DNA of 64,000 nt from Epiperipatus broadwayi (Eukaryota; Onychophora; Udeonychophora; Euonychophora; Peripatidae): positions 186,001-250,000 of the forward strand of contig JAQFVV010006625.1 in assembly GCA_028023455.1 (NCBI GenBank), read 5' to 3'. Below the pieces are notes generated by a model that ran no database searches, was not told the DNA's origin, and saw only the letters and a program-made list of their open reading frames with translations. How positions within the stretch are numbered: the stretch's first letter is position 1; the number at the start of each line of letters is the position of its first letter. Both the position numbers and the translations under genes were made by a program. Below are positions 47,440 through 59,029 of this stretch, piece after piece.

Positions 47440-50400
47440 GACGTAAAGCGATTCCATTTCATCTTAGAAGTTTTTATATTAAAAATATTTAATCAGTAAC
47501 ACTAGAGAGTTAGAGACCATCCACCTTAAAATAGTAAGATTGTTTGGAAATTATTCAACTTAATTAAAAATTAATAATAGGCATTGACATTTAGTGACAT
47601 GATTTATGAATTCAATGAACATTGACCGAACAGAAACATTAATCATAAAATTAAATGCCAAATTCTGATTTTTTTCCAATGTTTAAACAATTGATATCTT
47701 CAGATTTGTTATTGTACATCTAGTTTTTTTTTTTGAAAAAATGACTTTCTTTATTGATATTTAAACAAGTTAGAACTAAATAGCAAAATATAATGTAATA
47801 TAGAAAAAGCTCAATATAATCCATCTTATTAGATCAAAGTAAGTTATTATGATGGGGGAAATAATCAGATTTAATTTTGTCTTGATTTTTTTAAAAGTTT
47901 GACATTTCTTAAATGAGAATGAGAAGTCAAATATTTTTTAAAATAGTAATGTGAATATTTGTTAAGGAAAAAGAAAATTATAATATATATATCTTTTATT
48001 TTGTTTTCAGTAATTTCATCTATCAATTTTAATTTTTTTTTTACAAAAACATAATGGAAATATGTTTCTTGACTTCTTTAATTTATTGATTAGTTCCAAT
48101 ATTTTTTTAGAAATAATAATAACGACAATAATAATAATAATAGAGATAAATAAGTAATATGTTATATACAGTTTATTATGTTTTTAAAAGAAAATGTGGT
48201 TAAGAAATTATTTTTTCATGAAAGTTTTTTATTTATTTATTTCACAATATCAGAAGTAATTTTACTCAAATGAAAAGGTAATTAAAAGATATTTCATATC
48301 CTACTTTTGGCTTACAAAAGTAACTACAGAGGAATTTTATTTTAATTGGAATTATTTAGTTAAAAAAAATCAAATAACACTTTTTATAGAATCAATTTGT
48401 TATAATTAAACACAGTCCTGTTTGTGTTATTATGTGTTTGGATGGATATAGGGTTGCAACAAAAATTCACATGGGATGTGAGAGCAGTAGATTTCTATAT
48501 TTTTGAGTACCAGTTAGGCTTGATTCAGTTGTTGAAAAGACAGTAGCATGAGCTCAGGGTGAGAAATAGTTTTTGAGTATAAAAAAATCCATTTCATATT
48601 ATTTAAATAATGATTGTTAAAATAGAAGTTAAAAAATGTATGTAATAAATTTCATCTAGAAGCTGAGTATCATCAAAGGTCCTCATGTATCATACTGCTT
48701 AAAAATATAAAAGGAGAATATTTCTAGAGCAGCCTGCAGAAGCTTTTTTCCATCCATCCTATTGAGTGTCTAATGTTGTTAGTTATGATTACCCATAAAT
48801 TAACTATTTGAAAACTTTTCCCTGATAGATTCAACCTGCATACAACCAGAAAAATATTGTTAAAATGAATACATTTAACTGTGTACATTACTCAAGTATT
48901 CCGTGTTAATGAAGACGTTATAATAATAAAAATTTGAATCTACAAAAATTAATAGAACAATGTTAAAAAATAAGATTGTTTAAACTTATCAATTACTACC
49001 ATCTTAGCAAAAAACTAAACATTGCAACACCATGGAAAGAGGCAAGAAAAGTCTATGGTGGGAAGTTATTTTAATGTGCACATTATATCTATATTTGTAA
49101 ATAATTTTTAAATTATTTAATAATTGATAATAATGAATATTCATTTATTGAAACATTTTTGAATCTTATTTTTTCTTCCAAATAAAATTGAATAGTATCT
49201 TTTTATTTTCATATGAAAAAAATAGTAATTTTGACTAACATAATTTTTGATCTTCGTAAACTTTTGTTTTAAAATTATAATTACTGTAAGTGACATAATA
49301 ACTTTTAAAATAAAGATGAATAAATTAAATGAACAAGTATCAAAACAAGTTATTATTAAGTGCTATAAGTACTTATATTTTTTGATAAAATGTACAAAAG
49401 TTGGAATTGTCATAATTTTACATTTGTTTTTTATTTTTATTCATTAATTTATTAAACAATTAATATAAAAAGTAAGTGTTAATGTATTTATTTCTTCAGC
49501 TATCTGTTTTCTAAGATGGCAGTGTGTGTGACTAAATTTTATTATAGCACTGTTTTTTTTTTAGAGATTTTGTAATTTATATCTTTAAGCATATATGAAT
49601 AAAAGAAAAGTAAACTATACATTTATAAAAAAAGCAATGATGAAATTAACAGAAAATATCTCTGGCAAAAAAGGAATTTATTAAAAAAAGAAAAGTCTTA
49701 CACCAATGAAGAAATAAATAAAAAATATTAATTACATGCTGTCTATGAAATGCACTATTATATATTTGCAAACCATGGTCAATGAATAACAAATTGGAAG
49801 CGGATTAAGAAACTTTGGGATGTGGTCTTGGAAAGGATGGATATAATTAATTGGGATGAATAAAATGAGAAATAAATAAATTTTGAAAAGGATAAATGGG
49901 AAAAAATTATTGATTGAGGAAATTAAAGGTAGAAAGAATATTAAATTGTACACATATTAAAAAAAAGTTTAATTTAAGATATTTTAAATGTTACAATAAG
50001 TGGAAATAAAAAGAAAATATAAAAATGTCTGATGTTATTGAATAATAAATAATATGAAAGTCACTGATTTGAAAAGTTGGACAAGAAGAAGAATATAATG
50101 AAGAAGTGAATGAGTTTGTGATGGATGATAGGATCGAATAGTATTGACCATAATATAATAAAAAACTATATCAATTGTTTAAATAATGTGTGGTACTTAA
50201 CTTTATGAAATGTTAATCATAATATCTGAATTAATTTTGGTATTTTAGGATATAGAATACAAAAACTTTTTGTTGAGCAAAATTTGCAATATGATGCAGG
50301 TTTTGTAACATCAAGTTTCATAACAATGATAGTTATATTTCATATTTTAAACTACTTTATTTGCATTTATATTTTATAAATAATCGTTTATGCAGGTAAT

Positions 50401-51189
50401 TTTTTAATATCACTAAATCTATCTTATATAAAAAATACCATATAAAAATGTTACTAAAAATAAACAGATTTGATGTGTGTAATAAAAAGACCTTATTTAT
50501 TTTGTATTTTGCTTACTTCATTAAAAATATTATGCATAGTATTCTTTCAAATGCCTTATAATCATAGCAGAAACCTTTAAAGTGAATTATGTATTTTTAT
50601 CAAATTAAAAAAATTGTAGTGCACTACTTATAAAATGTAAGTAAGTCAATTTACATAATCCACTATTTTAAACAAAGAATGCACAACTCTTATATTTATG
50701 GCTTGCATATTATGAACATTGTACCAAAATTCCTATGACTGTTTCATATCATCTCTTTAGGTACAGATGATGGTAGCTGCAGTAGGTTGAAGGGATGTTT
50801 TTGTTTCATTGCTCTGGATTGATTTTTGCTCTTTTATACAGGATCCCTCACTGTGTTTCTCTCATTGCATGGTTATCTTGGGATTAATCAAATTAAACAT
50901 CATTTCGATTAGTATTATTGCACATAACCTTGTATACAACCTGAAGAACCTGTTCTGTAAAAAACTAACTCGAGTAATGTTTATTAGATATAATAAGAGG
51001 CAGCAACAACATGCTCTATATGGGTTTAAAAAAATTACTTCCATTTTCAGTTACACCAGGTATATATAAATGTGATATCCAAAATTTGTGTTCTGATAGT
51101 ATGGATTTGATTCTAATTTGTGAGTGCAATATTAAAGCCATTTTAATAAGCCCCCCTGTTTATCTAATGTTGTATAGGTTTTTGATATA
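47440..51189. repeat. Tandem-unit block A, copy 4, main part
   Basis: From 'atcagtaacactagagagtta' (compare 1453 and 59329) to 'tttttgatatatgtatttat' near 51190. It contains the 'agatggcagtgtgtgtga' segment at 49514 and a LINE relic at about 49720-50170. No intact gene. Confidence 0.75.
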
Positions 51190-52262
51190 TGTATTTATTC
51201 TGTTTTTCCAACCTGTTTCAAATTTTCATAGGTTGTGATTTCAGTGAAGAAATGCTTTCAGGCATGCTAATTTAGGTCTGGTAGGTGTTAATGATTCTGG
51301 GTATATTATTTCATTATCCTAGTTTGTTAATCATATTGTAGTTCAAGTGACTGTCATCTACTAAACATGCCTTTTAGCATGACTTTCCATTTAATAGTGC
51401 ACAGTAATGATGACTTCTGATCCATTTTTTGTTTATTTTATTAATTTGCCTCTATCCAAATGATTATGTCCTTCACGTGTCACATGTATTATAGGCCTGG
51501 TATGTATTTAAAATAACTTGAAAATCTTTTTTGAAGTTGGTTAATGTAATGTTGCATATTATGACACTTCTGAGTAGTTTTATGGGCTACCCATCTTTCA
51601 TTGTGTAATATTTTCCATTAGTGAGAGCTGCTATATCACCACTAAATACAATATAGACATACCAGAATAAAATCAACCTTTTGAGTGAATACACAGATTT
51701 TACGACAGTCTCATTGATAATTTTCATAAATTGCTTGCTGGATATAGATACTAGTATAAATTTCTTGCTGGATATAGATACTAGTATGTCCAGTGATGAA
51801 TGTCTGCCTTGGTTTCCAAATTTTTGGATCTTTAATTCAGTCTACATTTTGAAAAGATGATTTCATTTTGAACCTGCCAAATCCAATTTGTTCACTTAAC
51901 CTTTTGCTTATCATTTTTGTGGAATAATAATAATAGCCTCATCAATGTCTACCATTAATGTCACAGATAATGCCAATGGGTATACTTTTATATATTTATG
52001 TTTAATAAATACTGAATTACAAACTTTCCTAAGATTCCAGAAGAAAAAATTTATTATTATCTTTTTAAAATATAACAGTTGTTAATTTAAATTCTAGTTT
52101 CTTAATTTGTGTATCAATCTTATGAATATAATCATGTTTATTTAATAAGATGAGATTGTTTATCTTATCTTCTTTTTTATGTAATGTCTTTTTCCTGAAA
52201 ATACTTTTTCTGACCTCAATACATGAAATAATGAAAAGTTAAAAATTATTGAAATTAAAAAA
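51190..52262. repeat. Tandem-unit block B, copy 4, first part
   Basis: Starts at 'tttccaacctgtttcaaat' and follows B to 'gaaattaaaaaatgt' near 52262. A 27-bp local duplication ('tgctggatatagatactagta') occurs at 51736 and 51763. Confidence 0.7.
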
Positions 52263-54165
52263 TGTGGTCCTGATTTAGTATGCACTCATGGCCATTTTGA
52301 TTTATAAGATTTGCCTAAAACCAAGGCTGACACATCCAAGCCATAAATCACATCGATCAATCTATACATTGTCCTGATTTAACCATTTGTTTAAAAATTT
52401 TCATTTTCATCCAAAATAAAAAAAACAATCACATGACTAAAATATTAAAATGCAAAATTTGCAATTTTCATCGAAAATTAAAAATGAAAAACTTGGTTTG
52501 ATCAGACTTTTTCATCAATATTACAAAATCGCCATTTTTATCAAAAATAAAAAAAACAACAAATTTTTGTAGTTACAAGAAATTTAATCATGTGATAAAA
52601 GCATTAAAATACAAAATTTGCATTTTTATAAAATCAAATTTAAATTTGCTTTCTTTATTTATCCATCTATTCCTGATAATAAAAAATCAGTTTTAAGCAA
52701 TAAGTACATTTTCATACTGTTATATTTATGGATTCATATGACTAAAAAAGGTGCACAAATATTTTAAATTCAGATTCATTATCTAAATTTACATCAACCT
52801 TTAAAAAATCAAATTTAAATTTACTAGTTTATTAAACCATCTATACATGACACTTAAAAAGATATGCTTATATGAAATAATATTTATAAATTTACAGTAC
52901 TTAAACAAAAAAATAAAGGGAAAAAATGAAAAAATATTAAAAATTGACATGTTCAATTCATGTAAAATTGATGGATTTAAAATATGAATTATTCTGTATG
53001 CCAAAAGATTATATTGTATAAAATATGAATGTTAAAAAATAATGACGGTTTAAAGGCCAATTGCTAGTTTAAATTTAAGTTTTTTAGTTCATCATGCATT
53101 TTTGGTAATAAAAAATTTCCATAGTTATAAAGAATATAATCATGTGATTAAAAAAGTTAAATGCAATTTTGAAAATATTTGAAATTCATTATAAGCAATA
53201 TTTATATTTTCATAAGTTATACTTATGGAATCATGTGGCAAAAAAGATGCACAAACATCTTAAATTGAAACTCATTATATAAATTTACATCAACCTTTAA
53301 AAAAATCAAATTTATGTTTACTAGTTTATTAAACCATATTCTCATGACAATCAAAAAGATATGCCCATGTGAAATAAAGCATATGAATTTATAGTACTAA
53401 AAAGAAAAAGTAAAGGAAAAAATTTAAAAAATATTAATTGAAAACCCACATGTTCAATAAACATAAAATTGATAGATTTAAAATACATATTATACTATAT
53501 CCCAAAAGATAACTATAAAATACGAATGGTAAAATATAATGATGGTGCAAAGGCCAATTTCTAGTTTAAATTTAAGTTTGATAGTTTATCAAGCATTTTG
53601 GTATATACAAAAACATTTTTCATAGTTATAAAAAATGTAATCATGTGATTAAAAAAATGCAATTTTGCCAATATTTAAAATTAATTTTATGCAATAATTA
53701 TATTGTCATAGTTATACTTATAAAATCATGCAACAAAAAAGGTGCACAAACATCTTAAATTCAGATTCATTATCTAAATTTACACCACCCATTAAAGAAA
53801 TCAAATTTAAGTCTACTAGTTTATTAAACCATTGATAATCAAGAGGATATGCCCATACTTAAACAAAAAACGTAAAAGAAAAATATAAAAAAATATTAAT
53901 TAGAAATCCACATGTTCAATAAACATAAAATTAATAGAAAGCAAAACATTATTGACTACGCTTTAAATATTAAATGTTTATAACTTCTAAACTATGAATG
54001 TTATTAAAAGTCTGAATTTCAAAATATTGAAACATTATAACTTCTAATTACTGGAGATTCTTCATTTGTCCCACATAGATACTATTCAAAATTCACCTAA
54101 CATCATAATGAAATTACGTTTGATTGTGTGAGATGTACATGGACTCTAGAAATATTTGCATTGAT

Positions 54166-54766
54166 ACTGTTGTGTTTGGTTAGGCTTGCAGGTTCGTTTC
54201 CAAACCAGCAGATACAAAATGAACTATTCAGCAATAAATATGTATAATTTATTAGTACAAAATATATACACACATTAGTTAACAAATGTACAAATACAGT
54301 TGATATGCTTCAATGCTGAGATAATCGTGTGAAGTATGGAACACACTTCCAGCTACTGATTAGCCTGCATCATAAGTTCTGCTAAGAAGACTTTTCCAGC
54401 TATGTAGTTAGCTTGCCTTGAGTCAGCTCTAGTTCAGATGTAGCAGTTTCCAGTCCTTAGGTGGACTTGCCTCACTGCATAGATGTCGTGATAATAACTA
54501 GATAAATACCTTTGCTGATGGCAAAAGGTTTACTGGAGAGCACATTCTGTCATTCAGGTTAACAGAAGTAATTGCTCTCTGCCTTGCCTCCAAAAGGCTG
54601 ATTATTTAAAGGCGGCAGTTCTCCTACCTTACTGGAAACACATGGATTCAGTGCACAGACCCTAGTGAAGATTTTTAATCCCATTGGCTAGCAACTGGGT
54701 GCTAGCCAATCAGGTAAGGAATCTGGAATAGTCCACTTCTGAAGGCAGGGTCAGATATGACAGATA
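54166..54766. mobile_element. 601-bp insertion with 7-bp target duplication
   Basis: Flanked by CATTGAT at 54159-54165 and 54767-54773. The opposite arm (near 55683-55700, reversed) keeps the uninterrupted sequence, which proves insertion. It is less AT-rich than its surroundings and contains 'ggttcgtttcc', close to a tRNA-type B box, 23 bases in. It could be a truncated SINE or another short element; the family is unknown. Confidence 0.6.
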
Positions 54767-56258
54767 CATTGATTCCATTAATTCAATACAAATCTGTAAG
54801 TATTTACATGAAAGTGACATTTACCATCAACAAATGAACACAGAAATATGTTTATTATTTTATTATTGCTAATATAAATATTGTCTAAAGTTAAAAATAT
54901 TAATATTATACTCAATAAATAATAAATTAATAAATAAAAAAATAATTAGAATCCTCGATTTTGTTAAAAATTTGTAGGTTTTTTAAAACTGATGCTTTCC
55001 TTTTATTTCTAATTTAAAATAATGCTTGGGGATGATAATTATAAAGAAGAAGGTCCATGCGCAAATACATATGCTAGAAAATAAAAAGAATAGTAACATA
55101 AATAAATAAAAAATTCTTGATTATTTCAAACGTAATAGGCATTTACTTTTAAATAAGATAACACTAACCTCTTCACCATCTGTAGGTATCTTTAGCATCT
55201 TTGAAAAATTTAATACATGTATCTCTCACATTTAGATGCATTTTGTCCATCAACCAACAAATTAAATATAAATGTAATTGTAAAAGATCCAGTGATATCC
55301 CTCTTATTTTTTAAATATTTTATATTTGGCTTTCAGCCATGAATGTTCAACGGATCAAAATTTGTCTTGTATAGACATTTTCAAATTATATGATCACATG
55401 TCCACAATACTGAGTTTTTTCGATTACTTAAATATAAAAAGATTTAGATATTTTAAAGTAATTACAAAAGAATAAAGACTGGAAAGACTTATTGCTGGTG
55501 AAAGGCAATTTTTATAAAAAAAAAGAATTTTAACGTAAATAATTTTAAGTAAATTTTTGTATTAGCAATAATAAAATCTATTTATTTTCTTTAAACATGT
55601 TTTTGTACTCATTAGTTGATAGTAAAAGTCACTTGCATGTAAATAAGTAGAGATTTATATCAATTTCAAGAGTTCAATCTATCAATGCAAATTATCAATT
55701 ACTAAGCTCATATGAATCTCACGTGATCAATAGTAGATTCCATTATGACATTAGGAGACAAATTTTGGACTGTATCTATATGGGACAAACTAAGATTTTC
55801 TGGTAATTAGAAGTTATAATGTTTCAGTTTTGGACATTCAGACTATTAATAACATTTGTAGTTTAGAACTTATAAACATTTCATATTTAGAGTTCGGTCA
55901 CTGCCATTTTGAATTCTATCAATTTTACATTTATTGAACATGTGCATTATAAATTAATATTTTTTTAAATATTTTTTTACTATTTCTGTTTAAGTACTGT
56001 AAATTCATATTCTTTATTTCACATGGACATATACTTTTGACTGTCATGAGTAGATGGTTTAATAAACTGGTTAAATATAAATTTGATTTTTTAAAGCTTG
56101 ATGTAAATATAGATAATGAATCGAAATTTAAGATGTTTACATGTCTTTTTTTATCATGTGATTCAATAAGTATAACTATGAGAAAATAATTATTGCATAA
56201 AATTAATGTCAAATATTTGAAAAATTGCATTTTATTTTTTAATCACATGGTTACATTA

Positions 56259-56812
56259 AGATGTTATATGTTGGACTATTTCCATCTTTTATGAGTGAAT
56301 GTTGTTTTTATAGAAAATTTCAAACTTTATTTAAACTTTCCAAATACAAACAACTTGTTAGTAATAACACACAAATAGACAATACATCTTAGTAATTACA
56401 CCATGTTTTGAGTAGTATTATTATCCACTCTTCTTCAGGTGTTGCTGGCCTATATGCACAGTGACAATATTCACTTAGAGGTTGAACTCGCACCTTTAGA
56501 TTCTTGTATATCAAATTTAAGGCAAGTTGGTAGAAGGTTTGTCTCAAATTCGATATACAAGAATTTAAAGGTGCGAGTTCAACCTCTAAGCAAATATTGT
56601 CACTGTGCATATAGGCCAGCAACACCTGAAGAAGAGTGGACAATAATACTACTCGAAATGTGTAATTACTAACCTGTAATGTCTATTTGTGTGTTATTAC
56701 TAACAAATTGTTGGTATTTGGAAAGTTTAAATAAAGTTTAAAATTTCTATACATTCAACATTCACTCATAAATGATCGAAATAATCCAACATATCACATC
56801 TTATAATATACC
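56259..56812. mobile_element. Palindromic fold-back element with arms of about 270 bp
   Basis: Arms of about 56259-56537 and 56540-56812 are reverse complements with few mismatches and almost no loop. The inner 125 bp (56410-56660) are the best conserved. Mirror-image open frames on both strands (56389-56643 and 56439-56672) arise from the symmetry and are not genes. It is nested in the right arm of the 5.5-kb element. Confidence 0.8.
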
Positions 56813-56909
56813 ATCATTACAAACCTTCAGACAAATACATGATTCCATTTTTTATTACCAAAAATGCTTGAAAAACTAGCAAACTTAAATTTAAACTAGC
56901 AATTGATCT

Positions 56910-57019
56910 GTCAAGCATAGATAGCCAAGAGGTCAGCACAGCAACCTTGCAAGCAAGCAGTTGGTTGTGGAAGGTTGTTGCAGGTTCACTCAAGGGAAGA
57001 TGCATTGACATGTGGAAAA
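56910..57019 (+). mobile_element. 110-bp tRNA-like SINE with 17-bp target duplication
   Basis: Flanked by the 17-bp direct repeat AAACTAGCAATTGATCT at 56893-56909 and 57020-57036. Sub-repeats of the host element show the empty site. The insert has 'TAGCCAAGAGGT' (56922-56933), close to an A box, and 'GGTTCACTC' (from 56983), close to a B box. The 61-base spacing suits a tRNA with a long variable arm. It ends in a short A run. It is probably RNA polymerase III-derived. Confidence 0.6.
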
Positions 57020-57820
57020 AAACTAGCAATTGATCTTTGCACCAGCATTATTTTTTAACATTCATATTTTATGAGTTATAATCTTTTGGCATATAGTATA
57101 ATTTGTATTTTAAATCTATTAATTTTACATTTATTGAACGTGTGGGTTTTTAATATTTTTTTGAGTTTTTTACTTTACTTTTTCTGAACAAGTACTTTAA
57201 ATTCATATGCTTTATATCATATGTGTATATCCTTTTTATTGCCATGTGTAGATGGTTTAATAAATGGGTAAAGTTAAATTTGACTTCTTTAAAGTTTCAT
57301 GCAAATTTAGATAATCTATCTGAATATAAAATGTTTGCACATTTTTTTAGTCACATGATTCCATAAATATAATTGTATGAAAATTTAATTATTGTTAAAA
57401 TTGATTTTGCTTTTATTGTTATGAGTAGATGATTAAACAAACTAGCAAACTTAAATGATTTTTTAAAATTGAAAATTTGGTGTTTTAATATTTTAATCAC
57501 ATGATTCGATTTCTTATAACCATGAAAATTGTTTTTTTATATTTTTGATGAAAATAGCAATTTTATGATATTGATGAAAAAGTCTGATTATACCAATTTT
57601 TTATTTTTTAATTTTTAATGAAAATTGCGAATTTTGTGTTTTAATATTTTAATCACATGATTGTTTTTTTATTTTTGATGAAACTGGCAATTTTGTAATG
57701 AATGATCAGATCATGACAATGTAAAGATTGATCAATGTGATTTATTACTTGGATGGGTCAGCCTGGATTTTGGACAGTCCTTATAATTCAAAATGGACAT
57801 CATCACATAGTAAATCCGCT

Positions 57821-58185
57821 CAAAATTGTTATTTTTTTCAAAGGCAGACACTACAAACAGAAAGCTGTTTTCGAAGCTTCACTTATGCAGTTTTTGAAAA
57901 AGATTGAATTATTTTTCATAAAAAAAATAATATAATTTTTTAAATTAAAATTATATAGTTTAATAGAAGTATGTATGTGCATAATCTTTAATTATAATAT
58001 AGTTTATGAAATTAATGTTCAGGTAAATGTTGAAGATGTTCTCCTTTTCTATAATTGAATTTTTTATCTCGCTACTTTTTTCTCATTGAACAAAAAACTA
58101 GTAAGACGCAAACATAAATTAGAACATAGTTCTCAATATTTTAACGATTTGAATCTTTTATTCTAAACATTAATAATCGTATTAA
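57821..58185. repeat. Tandem-unit block B, copy 4, last part
   Basis: Block B resumes at 'tttttttcaaaggcagacac' (compare 12938 and 24125) and runs to the broken sushi exon. Confidence 0.7.
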
Positions 58186-58194
58186 TTATCTTAC

Positions 58195-58380
58195 TAATGC
58201 ATATGACATCTAATGATCAAATGTCATTTTCCTGACGCACATGTACTTGAGACCTCTTTAAAAGATATCCACTTTTACATTTAAAATTATAAGATTGTCC
58301 AATTTCTGAAGACATTGTAGGTAAACGTTCCACTGCTGAATTCTCAGGAAATTGTACAATATAGGAAGGCATTTTATTTT
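58195..58380 (-). pseudogene. Sushi/CCP exon, broken copy
   Basis: It keeps PENSAVERLPTMSSEIG, YNFKCKSGYLL, the last cysteine and a GTAAG donor at 58194. The third cysteine is now Arg (CGT), the tryptophan codon is TGA, and one extra base near 58362 shifts the frame ahead of the PENSA segment. The module is dead. Its defects differ from those at 24482, so the two copies decayed independently. Confidence 0.85.
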
Positions 58381-58389
58381 TTTTTAAAA

Positions 58390-59028
58390 ATAAGTTTTAA
58401 TCAACAACGTCTTTTTCTTACATTTTTTTACAATGTTTCAACATCAATATTATGATTACTATTATTATTACAATTTTGTTCTTATCATTATTTAAATGTG
58501 TCTCACAGAGTTAATCTACTATTTCAAACATAAATTAATATGAAGTATTTTTATGTATGTATTACAAAGGCACTCTAGAAAAAAAATAAACTTGAAAGAA
58601 AACAGAAATCCAAGTATACTTTCAATGAATTAATGAAATATTACAGGTTTTCAATATTTTTTAGTTTGAATTAATATACAATTCTTTTTTTTATTATCAA
58701 AACAGGTTAATTTATACAATATTTTATCGTGAGATGTACAATTTATGACCCAATATGCTCATATATAAAGTATGAAAATGAATCTATTTTTATTATTACA
58801 TTGAAAATATACTTATTTTTGGAGTTTATTTTTTTACTATTAAAAAAGGGGAATATTTATATCAATATATATTTAAAGATTACATTTAAATTACTTATGA
58901 ATACAATTCATAAAAATAAACTGGATAATAAACTCTAAAAGAAAAATAATGAGCAGTGTAAAAAATATATGTAAAAATTAAATTGATATATAAAAGAAAT
59001 AGACACCACTTAGTATATATGATTACCA
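58390..59028. repeat. Tandem-unit block C, copy 4
   Basis: Matches the other C blocks but has no microsatellite and no insertion at its end. It passes directly into block A copy 5 at 'ccaacaaaataatataatag', so it shows the uninterrupted C/A junction. Confidence 0.7.
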
Positions 59029-59029
59029 A

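Larger units (their letters stand above)
52266..57820. mobile_element. 5.5-kb inverted-repeat element with internal sub-repeats
   Basis: The ends are diverged inverted repeats: 'catccaagccataaatcaca' near 52340 against the complement of 57735-57755. Matching continues inward to about 54900 on the left and 55555 on the right. The left arm has three ~500-bp tandem sub-repeats starting near 52796, 53304 and 53797 ('aaatcaaatttaa...actagtttattaaacca'), with inverted counterparts near 56040-56100 and 57240-57290. The element separates parts of block B that are continuous at 12910 and 24115. No transposase is visible. Three younger insertions sit inside. Confidence 0.75.

Noticed and set aside
56590-56670. 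CTGAAGA...stem...CGAAA motif resembling a hammerhead core
   Set aside because: Core and stem II fit, but no stem III/cleavage-site arrangement and no stem I partner downstream can be drawn. The flanking ACAC/GUGU closes directly into a simple hairpin, and the palindrome makes pairing expected.
56389-56672. Similar 77- and 84-codon frames on opposite strands
   Set aside because: Mirror images produced by the palindrome, without splice sites or domain features.
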